NCBI GenBank assembly: GCA_964036195.1 | Contig: OZ038457.1 | Location: 23,277,147-23,341,146, forward strand | Reading direction: 5' to 3' | DNA length: 64,000 nt | Source of the DNA: Sphaerolaimus hirsutus | Taxonomy: Eukaryota; Nematoda; Chromadorea; Monhysterida; Sphaerolaimidae | Shown here: positions 43,615 to 54,840 of the stretch, piece after piece | Numbering within the stretch: the first letter of the stretch is position 1 | How the letters are laid out: every line of letters starts with the position of its first letter | Position numbers and translations under genes: made by a program | The notes under the pieces: model-generated | The model's input: the letters and a program-made list of their open reading frames with translations, nothing else | Databases searched by the model: none | What the model was told of the DNA's origin: nothing

Positions 43615-46600
43615 ATGGATGGGATGTTGAACGTGGCGCTGGTAACGATGCAGGCGTTGTTCTGCGTGATCATCAGGGACATGCTGTTGCCGCTGCCTGC
43701 GACCACAGCCTGGTGCCAATCCCAGACCCTGCAAAAAGCCCTGTAAAATGTCAAATGTCATGGAAAATGCCCTGAAAAATGGCAACCGAGTTGCCATTTG
43801 GCAAGGCATTTTCCATGACTTTTGACACTTTGCGTGACATTTGACATTTGACAGGGCTTTTTAAAGGGTCTGGGAGTGCCCCCAGTAGTGTTTCAGCTGC
43901 GCTTGGGTTAGTGCCGCAGTCCGAATTTATCATTTTCCACCTTCGTCAACCGTAGTTGACGGATTTCTCATTCCAGTAAACTTAAATGATTTAAATGATT
44001 TATCAAAGCTGATTTATCAGTTTCCGAAATTTCGGATAGGTAAATATTCTTTTTAAGCTAGAGTACGTGGGGCTGGGGACATTAACTCAGAGACAACGAA
44101 AAAGTGTGCATACAGGTATTTGCTTGAATAATTCCCCCTCGAATAGCCATCCCCAAAAACTGTGGCAAAAAATAACACCCCAGGGGAATTATTCGAGCAA
44201 ATACTTTAGTTTCAGCGCAGGCCGAGCGTACTGCAGCTGGCGCGCGACGTGTTGCTGTGCGGCACGAGCCTCGTGTTGGCCGTCACGCTGCTGTTCGACC
44301 AGCTGCGCGCCCTGTCGTTTCTAGTCTTGCTCGCCGGCGCTTTGACAGCTGTCGGTTGGTTCGATCGAGTAAATTCGGTGTCCTTGTCAACTAGCACGTG
44401 TAGGAATTGCCATAGCAGCGACCTCGCAGGCCGCCTGTGCACGCTGGCGTACAAACTGGGGCCGTGCGGCGGCGAGCGTTCGCGCGGCCTGTGGGCGGCG
44501 GCTATGTCGCAGCGCTGCAGCGGCGGCAGGCGGCCGTACCACCTGACCGTGCTGCGGTCGCTGCTGCTGCTGATCACGTGCACGGTGATCCTGGTGCCAC
44601 TCCCTGACCCTGTAAAAAGCCCTGTTAAATGTCAAGTGTCATGCAAAGTGTCAAAAGTCATGGAAAATGCCCTGCAAAATCGCAAACGTGCAGGGCATTT
44701 TCCATGAGACTTTTGACACTTTGGATGACATTTGACATTTTACAGGGTTTTTACAGGGTCTGGCAGTGCCCCCTGGCCGTGGACTTCGTGCCGTGCTTCC
44801 CCAAGTCGTTCCGCAAGCAGTGGTCGTCGGGCTACGCGCTCATGGACGTGGGCGCGGCCAGTTTCGTGCTCATGGCGGGGCACTGCTCCAAGCTGGCCGC
44901 GCACGGCACCGGCTACAGGTGATCAATGGATTAAGGCATTGATAACAGCGTCCGCTGATTTTTTATTGATTTTTAAGCATTTGGCACAATTCCAGCATTT
45001 TTAGAGTCTTCTATTGGAGATCGCTTTATATTTATTTACCTATTTCGCCCAAAAGGTGTATCTTTTAGAAATACGGTATTTTGATAAGTTTCCGAAATTT
45101 GGGCCGCAAACTAATGCGCTAATAGTGACACTAATAAAATACCTAAATACCTATGTGAAATGCGCGCGTCAGGAATCTTCCCTGGCGACGGGGCGTGCGC
45201 AATGTGGCCGTGCTGTCCACCCTGGTGCCACTCCCGAACCCTGTAAAGTGTTAAATGACATGCATTGTGTCTAAAGTCATGTAAAATGTGATACAGTGTC
45301 AACATTCATGTACAATGTCATGTAGTATCAAAATTAATGTAAAATGTCCAGTAAAAAAGGTTGACATTTTACAAGGCATTTTACATGACATTGACATTTT
45401 GCGGAATCTGGGCGTGGCCCCTGGGCGCTTGCAGAGTCGCCCTGCTTTGGATCAGTGGAAAGCACGAGCACGAGATCGTTTATGGGAAGCACTGGAATTT
45501 TTTCTTCACATTGACCACTGTCGAAGTGCGTTGTATTTACGATGATTGGTTGAACGGTAGCAACGACTCACTACCATATATCCTCGATTAAGTCCCCCTC
45601 GAATAACTCTCCCCTGTTAGCTGACTGAGGAAAAAATAACTGCCCCCCACGAATAACCCCCCGAATAATATATGATAGGTCTTTTTCAGATAATGTCAGT
45701 GTCTGTCAACTGCTGTTGATGGAGAGTAAAAATAACTTATTACAGTTAACTCAAACCTCAAATATATGATCTATTGGTTTTCCAAATTTGTAATTTCGGC
45801 AGAAAACCAGTGGATTTCAGAGAAATGTGTTCAAATTACTTTTTCTGGTACAGGCTTCCGCCCACTTTTTGGCCATATTCATAAATTTGCGACGTTTCTG
45901 CGCAATAGCGGCACTTCTGCTGGCATTCTGCCAACAATATGCACTCTCTAATGGGCTGGGCGACGTGATCGTGAAAGGCATCGATGGAACCGACAAGTGA
46001 GCCTCCACTTTTTTCTAAAAAACAACCACAAAATGTTCAATTTTTCAAAAACCGCTCCAATTTGCCGACAACTTTGCACAGAAGAGAGTCATTCCTCGAC
46101 GCCAATCGGGAAGCGCTCCTAACCCTACCCGGAGTTCTATCGCTCTACTTTGCTGGCGTTTGCGTGCGCCGCTGGCTGTCGCCCGAGTGCCAGTCCGAGC
46201 CCAGACCCTGTAAAATGTCAAATGTCATGCAAAGCGTCAAAAGTCATGTAAAATGCCCTGCAAAATAGCAACTCGGTTGCAATTTTGCGCGGCATTTTAC
46301 ATGACTTTTGACGCTTTGCGTGACATTTGACACTTTACAGGGTCTGGGACTGGCCCCCGAGTCGTCCTTCGGCGGCACAGACTCGGGCGGCACGGGCGGC
46401 GCGGCAGAACTGGATACGATGCCGGCGCGGCTCTGGCAGCTTGCCAAGTGCGTCTGGTGCACGGCGGGCGCGCACTCGCTGTGCGTGTTGGCGCACCAGC
46501 TGCAGCCGGCCTCCAGGCGACTAGCCAACGTGACGTTTCTCTTGTGGATTGTGAGTGGACATGCGCCAATTTCGCAAGTGGAGACGTAAAAAAAACATTT

Positions 46601-48890
46601 TCGAACTGAGAAGGGAAATAGGAAGTGAGAAATGCCGTAACAAGTAGGGTGTCAAATTTCCGTCTTCCGAGGGCAAATTTTTTCCGTTTTCCGGCCGCTG
46701 AATTTTTTCCCGTTTTATGTTCCGTTTTCCGGCCACCAAATTTTTTTCCATTTCCGTTTCCATTTTTCCGGCTCATTTTCCGTTTTCCAGCTAAATTTTC
46801 AGTTTTTCCGGCTTTTTTACCGTTTTTCAGCTCAATTTTCTGTTTTTCCACCTTTTTTTTATTTTCCAGCTCAATTTTCCGTTTTTCCACCTCATATTCC
46901 CTTTTTCCGGCTCAACTGTCTGTTTTCTGTTTCAGCCAAACTGGAAAACATGCATGCAGGTTTTCAATTATGTCAATTTTATCCATTTTCCATCAAAATT
47001 TCAACAATTTTTACCATTTCCAGCAAATTTCAGCAATTTTTTCCGTTTTCCGGCAAAATTTCAGCAAGTTTTCTTTCTGTTTCCGTGCAAATTTCATTTT
47101 TCCGCTTCCGGTTTTCCAGCCTTGTTTTCCGTTTTGTTGGCCGCTGAAATTTTTTCCATTTTCCGTTCCGTTTTCCGGCTGCTGAAATTTTTTTTCCGTT
47201 TTCTGTTCCGTTTTCCGGTCGCTGAATTTGTTTTCCGTTTCCCATAAAAAATTTTTTTGACACCCTAGTGACAAGTGAAATCTGAAGAAAAAAAGTTAAA
47301 AGTGAAGTAATGATGAGATGTGAAATGAGGAGTAAATTTTTAATTAAACCAGAACGAACTAAACTTTCAACTTTTCATTTCACTTATCACTTCACAAATG
47401 TCTTTAAACTTCTCCACTTGCTGAATTGACCCCGGCTCAGTGACGCTGCAATGAGGGCCACGCGCAGGTGGCCACGTACACGCTGTGGCTGGCCGCCGCC
47501 ATACTGGTCGACCTGGTGCTCGCCGCCAGGATCGCATTGCAGCTGGTCGCCAGCGGCGAGGGGCAAATGGACGCTCGACACACGGCCGCGTCCATGGAGC
47601 AGGGCGACGCAGGTAGAATACATTGATAGATATTTGAGTGGCTCTGGGTGTCAACTGGTTTACCGTGTCAGTTCGGATTTAGTTGACGGGTCAATGGACG
47701 ATTTTCTAGTAAACATGCGACAATGACAGAAGGTCTTAATATCGGTTAGAAAAGTGCATTAGAAAAGAATCTGAAACTGGTCAGTCCAGTTGACGCCCGA
47801 CATCATGGTCAACTAGTGTGCATAAAGCCATACCTTCGGCCACAACGTCCCACACACATCCAACTTTTCATTCCACCACAAACCCAGGCGCAGCAAAAGG
47901 CAGCACGTGCAGCGGCGTCGTGTGCACGAGCAGCTGTTTCAGGGGCGGGTGCGCGCTGCACTGGATCAACGACAACGCGCTGGGCTTCTTCATCGCGGCC
48001 AACCTGCTCACGGGGCTGAGCAACCTGGCGCTGGACTTGCCGCGGCTGCCCTGCCCGCTGGCCGCCGTTTACTTGCTGCTGTACTTGGTGGCGGCGACCT
48101 GGTGCATCAAGGTATACTTCAGCGACATTACACGTTACAATGAAATCTACCATATACCATCTGAATAAAAGAACAAACAAAAAGTTTTTCATTATATTTA
48201 TCAAAGAAATTTGATAAATGATGAAATTCTTTTAACGTCTGTACCTTTATTCAGATGGGATATGGTAGATTTCGTTGTAAGGTGTAATGTCGCTGGAGTA
48301 TAATCGATGCGCTTGGGAGGGGGGAACAAATGCTTACAAAAAAAACTAAACAGATTAAACTCCGGCCACCGCTCGTTGTGAGCGTAGGGTTGAAAAAATG
48401 TTTTCTTTTTAAACGCCTATAACTCAATGTAAATTTTTTTGACGAGGGTCCCTCAGGTGCCAGCCCTGTCAAGTGTAAAGTAGTGTCATATTTACAAATT
48501 TTCAATTGTCATGCGGCATCAAAATTTCAGTAATAAGCCTTTTTTGTTTTGACAGGTTGCACTACATTTGACACTTTACTTCACAATTTACAGGGCTCGA
48601 GCCTAATGCTGATGCTGTCTGGAAAAACTGCGCTAATGCGCGCTAACGCTGTCTGGAAAACCTACAACCCTTAAAAAAAAGTCCCCCAAACTCTTCAGAT
48701 CACCAAAGCCGCGCCTCTGTCACGTTTGTGCCAGTCTTTAAGCGACCCGCTGCGCAAGTACCGAGCTGACAATTTGAAGCCACATAGATTTACCGAGTCG
48801 AAAAGCATTGCGTTGACAGCGGGTGGAGACCGCGATATTTACATGTCTACTGGGAAAAAGAGGCCATCGATACATAATTTTGCAAATTGA
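43615..48890 (+). CDS. PIGW: PIGW / GWT1 glucosaminyl-PI inositol acyltransferase, 12 exons
   Basis: ER multi-spanning enzyme that acylates inositol of GlcN-PI early in GPI-anchor synthesis. Exons: 43615-43712, 44221-44354, 44430-44593, 44767-44918, 45173-45224, 45424-45525, 45854-45996, 46082-46186, 46361-46550, 47468-47612, 47888-48111, 48699-48890. Family landmarks appear in order: ILAVDF and LMDVG (exons 3/4), YGKHWNFFFTL (exon 6), DANREALLTLPG (exon 8), SRRLANVTFLLWI (exon 9) and FIAANLLTGLSNLALDLPRL (exon 11). The protein is hydrophobic throughout. The start is uncertain: VRTN just before the ATG also resembles the family. Four family A elements touch or interrupt the exons (43713, 44594, 45225, 46187). 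The last three lie inside conserved coding sequence, and two of them leave no obvious clean GT-AG splice, so the protein from this allele may be altered. Confidence 0.9.
43713..43882 (+). mobile_element. Family A element at the PIGW exon 1 donor
   Basis: GCCTG|GTGCCAATCCCAGACCC to GGGAGTGCCCC-CAG. Its first two bases are the intron 1 donor in the phase needed for exon 2 at 44221. The flanks are CTG on the left and CAG on the right. Confidence 0.8.
44130..44207. mobile_element. Family E fragment before PIGW exon 2
   Basis: AATTCCCCCTCGAATAG and its complement CCCCAGGGGAATTATTCGAG, ending 13 bp before the acceptor. Confidence 0.5.
44594..44772 (+). mobile_element. Family A introner interrupting PIGW exon 3/4, TSD CTG
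   Basis: Inserted between ATC CTG and GCC GTG GAC of the conserved ILAVDF motif, with CTG on both sides (44591-44593, 44773-44775). The only in-frame acceptor seen is inside the right end: TCTGGCAG|TGCCCC. Splicing 44594-44766 would keep the frame but add Cys-Pro-Leu. Confidence 0.85.
45225..45420 (+). mobile_element. Family A element interrupting PIGW exons 5/6, TSD CTG
   Basis: Lies between ACC CTG and GGC GCT of a segment matching PIGW (VLSTLGACRVALL). GTGCCACTCCCGAACCC is at the left; the right end GGGCGTGGCCC lacks the AG present in other copies, and the inner ACAGGG is now GCGGAA. No GT-AG pair restores the sequence exactly. Confidence 0.85.
46187..46357 (+). mobile_element. Family A element interrupting PIGW exons 8/9, TSD CGA
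   Basis: Inserted in CCC GAG TCG TCC; duplication CGA at 46184-46186 and 46358-46360. The donor GA|GTGCCAG exists, but the 3' end is CCCGA|G, without AG, so exact removal would need a GT-GA or TG-AG intron. Confidence 0.85.
46645..47267. mobile_element. Family O element (TTTTCCG-rich), 623 bp, hAT-like
   Basis: TAGGGTGTCAAA ends; near-8-bp duplication GTAACAAG/GTGACAAG. The interior is long runs of TTTTCCG motifs with strong strand asymmetry. It is in intron 9 of PIGW. Confidence 0.8.
48113..48302. mobile_element. Family B TIR element at the PIGW exon 11 donor
   Basis: Ends TATACTTCAGCGACATTACA and TGTAATGTCGCTGGAGTATA, with arms of about 70 bp. Its first base supplies the T of the donor AAG|GTATAC. 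A second copy lies at 63514-63708. Confidence 0.8.
48455..48605. mobile_element. Family A-related element in PIGW intron 11
   Basis: GGTGCCAGCCCTGTCAAGTG arm and CACAATTTACAGGGCTCG arm; diverged ends. Confidence 0.5.
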
Positions 48891-49528
48891 TTTGAAAATC
48901 AGCCGCAATTGGGGAGGAATTGTGTGTGCTAATCCGTAATTCGGCTGGGATAATTTCTGAAATGTGATATAAATTTGAAAAGATGCTTTTTTGTTTGTCA
49001 ATGCGAACATAATGTATCAAATAATGAAATAGTGACACACGCTATCTGAATGTCACTTGCACTTGCAAACTGTGCCACTTGTCACTAAAAATAAAAAAAT
49101 GGAGACATGGGACATAACGGCGACATTATTTTACAGCTTTACTATTTACATGTTCTATAAGAAAAACACCCAAATCACACAATCAAAAATAGGAGATACA
49201 AATGGCTCTTCGTGGTAGGGATGGCCGAAGTGTTTTGAACGGGTTCGTAAAAACTTTTTTCCATGCCTACTCCGTGGAATGTTAACCTTTGGCACTACAT
49301 GCGCATTTCTCCGCCAATTAATGTCAAACACATAATTTACGTCATCACCATTAATTATTAATGCGTCATCACCATTAATTATTCGGCAATTCCGCAAGTG
49401 GACAAGTGACATAAACATGACAGAATAAATCTATAAATCAAAATACTTGCTACTTGTCCACAGAGTTTCACTTGACGCACCAACAAGCACTTTCCTGGAC
49501 ACTTTTCCACTTGCGAAATCGGCCCTTG
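48891..49528. other. Gene-free spacer between PIGW and NitFhit
   Basis: No exon or RNA gene seen; AT-rich with a short internal duplication (CATCACCATTAATTATT, about 49,344-49,383). Confidence 0.4.
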
Positions 49529-49724
49529 TAGAACTCGGCGGACCGCAAAGTATGTGCAGAATTCTACCATACTTTAATGAATGAAATCTCGTGATAAATT
49601 TTGTATTCGATATTGCATAGTAAAAACGAAACATCATGATGATGAAAAACTGTATAATTTTTGGTTCATTATTCAGAGGGGTTATGGTAGGTTCCATACT
49701 AAGTGTGATGTCCGCCGAGTGTAG
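49529..49724. mobile_element. Family H TIR element, copy 2
   Basis: Ends TAGAACTCGGCGGAC and GTCCGCCGAGTGTAG; arms include TTCTACCATACTTTAA-like and TTATGGTAGGTTCCAT segments. Confidence 0.65.
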
Positions 49725-50110
49725 CTTAAAGTTAAATTATCAGGTTCTGGACAATCAATTATAAGAGTGAAAAGGGCTAGATCCAGATAGCTAGATAGCT
49801 AAGCAATTTGCGGGTGGGGGGGGGGGGTTGTTCAGGGGAATGTAGCCAAAAAATTTGCGCCAGGGATAGATGGATATCTGGGCGGTTTGGTTTGGTGTTA
49901 CCCACCCCCCTTTCTTACCCCTGCAGGCATAATGTGTCTATAATGGGTCTACATGCGGAATGGGCTTTGATGCGGAATGGGCCCTAGCCCCCGGCCAGCG
50001 CCAGTGCGCGCATAGCAAACATCTAAACGTCTAACGCGCGATGTTCCAATTAATCAGCTGCACCATGCATTGTATGTACATGCTCTATCACAAGGACTGC
50101 AATACGATTT

Positions 50111-53100
50111 TTAATTAGGGTAGAAGTACTTTCTGAACTCTGTCGCTTCGTCTGCCATCTCAGCATTTGTGCGATCCACGCGACTCGAATCGTCTTTGGC
50201 AAGCTGCCAACATGCAAATAAATACATAGCAGACGGGCGTATTGGGATGATAAAATGTAACTGACATGCGAGTAGACGTCGTCGTTGTTCTCGAAGTCGC
50301 CCGCGCGCCGCGGCAGCACATGCACGTGCACATGCTGCGGTGCAAACACATGAATGCGTAAAATGTTTCATGTCCAATTGGAGTTATAGATAGAAACGAC
50401 TTGCAATGAGCACTATAAGCTCAGGCATTGATATTGCTCCGAGGACCATGAGAGTTTGGTATACTCCAGTGACTGACATGACACTCTGCATGGGCAGTTA
50501 CTTAGGCCTTACGTTGGAATCGTGCCAATGAATTTAAAATATGAAAAAATATCGCGGCGAATACGTTAATGTAAAACATTATAAATGTCCATTCAACTTA
50601 CGGGCACAGTTCTGCCGGCCAGGGGGCCGTCCTGCATGGCGATGGTGCACGAGTCGGTGCCAAAGTGCCCCTTGAGGAAGGCGACCACCCTCTGCACCAC
50701 GGCGAACAGGTCGCACGTCTCCGAGCTGGATAGGTGCTGCATGTCGGCGACCACTCGCAGCGGCGCCACGAGCACGTCTGCGAGGGTGTTGGGACTTCAT
50801 GTCGATGGAAACACATCAAAGGTTGCACTTGGCCGAGACACTTTTGAATGCACTTTCACAAAAACAATTCAAAAAAGGAAAAGGTGTAGTAGCGTACAAG
50901 CGACAAATATTTTTAGGACACCTTTCAAGTTTTATATTCTAAAAAGAAACAAATCTCAATGTGTCACGTCAGAAAAAATATGCCTATAAATATATAGCTA
51001 CTGTATTTCCTCGAAATACCCCCAGGGGGTTCATTTTTCAGGGTGCAAATTTTAAGGGGGGTTAATCGAGGAAGGGGTATTTCGAGTGGGAGTATCTTTC
51101 ATAAGCACGCTCACACCCGGGGGTATTTCGAAGAAATCAAGTGTACCCAAACATGTGCCAAGCTTCCAGAAGCCCACACAAAACCAACGTCCGATCAGCA
51201 CCGGTTTGATGTTGACAAAGGCGACGCTGGACTGCGTTCTGTAAAAAGCCTGCGCCCAGGGCAGCGCCAACTGGCCGAATTTGAAAGTGCCACTTTTGTT
51301 CAAGTAGAGCGGCTGCGGCTCTGTTTGGCTCGTGCCCACCTGCGAACGTGCCGCTACTGTAACTATTGACTTGACGCTACACACACTGTGTCAACTGGTT
51401 TCGATGTCGACTCAAATTTTAGTTGAACGGTCGCGGCACAATTTTCATGCGCACATTCGGCAATACCGAAATGGAAATAATATTGCATTTGAACGAGTAA
51501 AATCTGAATAGAAGCCAGTCGACCCAGTTGACACCTAATGTTTCTGTCAACTACGCAGGGGTATCTTGAATTTCGACCCTCTGAGTGGTTGGATAGATGG
51601 TGGGCTTTTGGGGGGGGGGGTTTGGGGGGGGGTTGTGGTGGTTCAATATATAGGTTTTTCGGGGTATAGAAGGAAGAAAAGGGAGAAAAATCGCTTAAAG
51701 TAGGTGTAAAATAGCTCAAGATGAGTATACAAGAGCATATAGTACTAAAAATGGGCAAACAGGAACCAGAACTATCATTTTGGAAGTGAAAATCTATAAA
51801 AAGGTATGAAAAATAGCGATTTTGAGCGAAAATTGGGGTTGTGTTTATCAAAAAAAAAATCGCTCCAGATAGGTAGATAGCTGGGCGATTTGGGGGGGGG
51901 GGTTTAGGGGGTAGTAGCCCACAATTTTGCCTCCGGGATAGATAGATAGCTGGGCGGTTTGGGGGGGGGGTAACCCCTTCCTCCCAACCCCCCCCCCCCA
52001 TTCGCGAACCCTGCAACTACGTATGTTGGGCCAATAAAAGAGCATGCCAAATGAACGAACATGATACAAATCATGCCGTCTGTGCTGCTGGCACGGCAGC
52101 CGCTGGCGCACGCGCTGCACCAATTCCAGGTCGATATCCGCGTAGCCGATCGCCTCCAACTGGTCGCCGCAGTCGGCCACCACGGCGCCGTTGGGGTCGA
52201 CCACCAAGGCGTGGCCCCAGCTGCGACGCTTGGCGCCGTGCCAACCGCACTGCGCCGCCGCCAGCACGTAGCACTGGGACTCGATGGCCCGGGCCGCCAG
52301 CAAAGTGCGCCAGTGGCCGGCCTCGCCGGTGGCGTGAGTGAACGCCGACGGGTAAAGGAGCACTTGGGCGCCGTTGGCACGTTGCCAAAGCGCCGGCTCG
52401 GCGAAGCGCACGTCGTAGCACTGCGGTCGAAAGGAGCAGTTGTGTGCGGTGAGGAGACAGATAGATGAAATTGCGGGTGACAGATAAATTCAAGTCAACT
52501 GTAGCGATTCGAAAGTTTAAAGAGTGCAAAAATAAAACGTGAAAAGTGATTACATTTTTAAATATTGTTTTTCTCACGACTTTTATTGTCACGTGTCTCC
52601 TCGCGACATTGGCACCAAAAATTCAAACGTTAACGCCAATAGATGCAAACCCCATTTTCCCACGCACAGTGTTCAAGCCTACAAGACCAAACGGTGTCTC
52701 TACAGGCGCGAGCAAACTGTCGCCGGGCTGCGTGAAGTCGGATTCGCGAATGGAGGTATTCTGCTCGGGCAGGTCGACGTCGAACAGGTGCACCTTCCTG
52801 TACACGGCGGCGATGTGCCCCGACGGCGACAGCAGCACGTGCGTGTTGTGCACTTTCGACTCGCTCGTCTGCGCGCAGTGTGCCGTTGACTGATAACATT
52901 AGGTTTGAGCTTCTGCTAGCTCACGGGGCAGACCCGCACCCCGTAAAGTGTAAAGTCGAGTGTGAATAAAATGACATGCAAAATGTCAATAACAACAACA
53001 GAATAAAAAATTTATCACTGAAATTTTGACACTGCATAGCAATTGACAAATCTGTATGCAATTTTACATGATATTCAACTCAAGGACGTAGCCAGGGGGG

Positions 53101-54839
53101 GGGGCGGGGGGGGGGGGGCGGCCGCCCCCCCCCTTCCCGGGCCGGACCAAAAAATGTGCCATAAATGGCACTTTCAGAAGACGATTTTGTCGACAGTTTG
53201 AAAAAATTTTGCGCGCAAGCGCGCATTTTCCCTTCACAACATCTATTTTTGGCTGACCGGTCACCGGTCTCCGCGGCCTCAAAGCCGGTGAAAATGGACA
53301 CAATTCCAGTCCATGTCGCACTATATGCCTGTAAAATACAGACGTATACTGCTGTTTTAGCGCCAATGCCAACGCCAGTGGCGCCATGGCGTGGCGCCTA
53401 CGAATGGCGCCAGCGCCATGGCGCCATTCCCCTGCTACAGGGGTTAAATTTTAGGGGGGGGGGGGGGCGCCGCCGTCCCGTTCGCCGGGCTCCGTATACA
53501 ATCCGCCCCCCCCGCTCAAAAATCCTGGCTACGTCCCTGATTCAACTCAATATTTGACACTTTGCCTGACATTTGACATTTTACAGGGTCTGGCAGTGGC
53601 ACTGGTGGTTGCTGCACAGAAAAAATGTTTGATCTTGTACATGGATATGTACGACATATAGGGGCGGGGTGAAGCGACAAAGCTCAAATTTCAAGTATAC
53701 ACGCTGTTGAATTTGTAAAACACATCATAGGGCACAATCTTACAAATAGTGTGTTATACATAGGTGTTACCGAAACGCCACAATCCATTCAAATACCCAT
53801 CCTGGCACTTAATCACAACATCATTCAACAATTACGCCGCGCCAACCTCCATGCGTTCGTGCATGCCGCCGAGCGACAGCCACACGCCCAGCCGACTGCA
53901 CAACTGGCTGTACTGGCGCACGATGGGGCCGTCGAGGCTGTGCGCCAGCGCCGCCGCCTCTCGCTTGCTCGCAGCCACGTAGTCGAAGCACTCTGGCAGG
54001 AATATTGCCTGGGGGGATTGGGGTGTGGTTAGGGGTTTAGTAGAGGGGGGTTAACCCGTCCCCAAATCCGCATTTATATGAACCCCCGCGGGGGTCCAAA
54101 TTTACAACGCCTGGTGGACGATTTGATTATTGAAATGCAAGTACCAGAAGTGAGTTTGCGTTTCTAGAAGATTAGTCGCGGATTTTACATCATATCAATA
54201 AAATAAAATGACACGCATTATAGCCATCAACCGCCCTACGCTGATTTTGCATAATTTTTCCATTCACGCCCCCACCTGCAGTCGTATCATAAATAGCGGG
54301 GGCAGCCAAACAGATATCGAACCCCGAAACGGACAAGCCAGCGGCGCGCTAGCAAACATTCATTCTGATAGTCGATAACATGGATCGCGATATCGACGGA
54401 GCCACCGCGAAAAACCACACAACAACCCAAAAACCAGCCACAAAACAACACCCCAAAAACACCTGCGCCCCGTTAGCGGCCGCCCGCTCGACGAGCGAGC
54501 AGCCGGACTGCAGGTTGGCGTCGACGTCGGGGCCGCAGTTCATCTGGCACACGGCCACCTTGTGCATGGTCGCCGAGCCGCTCTGTGGGCAGTCCAAGAA
54601 CCTGTAAAGTGTAAAATAAAGTGTGAAATGTCATGTAAAATGTCAATCAAAACAAAAAAGATTTTATTACTGAACATCCATAGCACGACAATTCACACTT
54701 TACTCTACATTTGCCATGACATTTTACATGAAATTTGACACTTTATAGGGTCTGGGATTGGCACCTGGCGTCGCGAGCAATAACGGCTCACGGCAGGCCG
54801 CACTGCAAACTGCAACAGTCGTGAGCCGCGCCAGCGCAT
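50111..54839 (-). CDS. NitFhit: NitFhit: nitrilase-FHIT fusion protein, 9 exons
   Basis: Fusion of a NIT1-type amidase, which acts on deaminated glutathione, with an FHIT diadenosine polyphosphate hydrolase. Exons: 54839-54765, 54582-54463, 54008-53847, 52868-52668, 52420-52061, 51339-51189, 50777-50602, 50334-50266, 50203-50111, all in phase to a TAA stop. The nitrilase triad is visible: Glu in FLPECFDY, Lys in YRKVHLFD, Cys in CYDVRFAE. The FHIT half has FVNIKPVLIGHVLVAPLR, AMQDGPLAGRTVP and the histidine triad HVHVHVLPRRAGDF. Residues 1-30 are Arg-rich without acids (MRWRGSRLLQFAVRPAVSRY), a likely mitochondrial presequence, with an internal ATG at MHKVAVCQM that could give a cytosolic form. 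Intron 1 is a family A element. A hAT-like element nested in another repeat sits in intron 3. Confidence 0.94.
51000..51142. mobile_element. Family E fragment in NitFhit intron 6
   Basis: CTGTATTTCCTCGAAATACC at the left and GGGGGTATTTCGAAGAAATC at the right. Confidence 0.5.
51590..52010. repeat. Poly-G/GATAGATAGCTGGGCG repeat in NitFhit intron 5
   Basis: Repeated block GATAGATAGCTGGGCGRTTT followed by long G runs, present at least twice here and in related form at about 49,780-49,900. The long minus-strand open frame across it is a composition effect. Confidence 0.5.
52925..53602. mobile_element. Family A variant with nested hAT element, NitFhit intron 3
   Basis: Left end GGGGCAGACCCGCACCCC, right end GGTCTGGCAGTGGCAC. 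The flanking triplets do not match (CAC, TGG). It is split by the hAT-like element at 53081-53539. Confidence 0.65.
53081..53539. mobile_element. hAT-like MITE (family D), 459 bp
   Basis: TIR CAAGGACGTAGCCAGG with complement CCTGGCTACGTCCCTG; perfect 8-bp duplication ATTCAACT (53073-53080, 53540-53547). Same length and structure as 4056-4513. Single ends of this family occur at about 56,458-56,490 and 59,380-59,418. Confidence 0.88.
54586..54764 (-). mobile_element. Family A introner forming NitFhit intron 1
   Basis: On the gene strand: CGC CAG|GTGCCAATCCCAGACCC ... TGGACTGCCCA-CAG|AGC GGC. CAG duplication on both sides. Intron 54764-54583 (182 bp) is the element plus one CAG; excision joins RRQ to SGSATM in phase 0 within the presequence. 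Confidence 0.92.
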
Positions 54840-54840
54840 T

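Noticed and set aside
46297..46890. 197-codon minus-strand open frame
   Set aside because: Runs through the TTTTCCG element and antisense of PIGW exon 9; Lys/Asn-rich translation reflects the repeat.
51363..52016. 217-codon minus-strand open frame
   Set aside because: It crosses poly-C tracts and the GATAGATAGCTGGGCG repeat between NitFhit exons 5 and 6; the proline-rich translation is a composition artefact.
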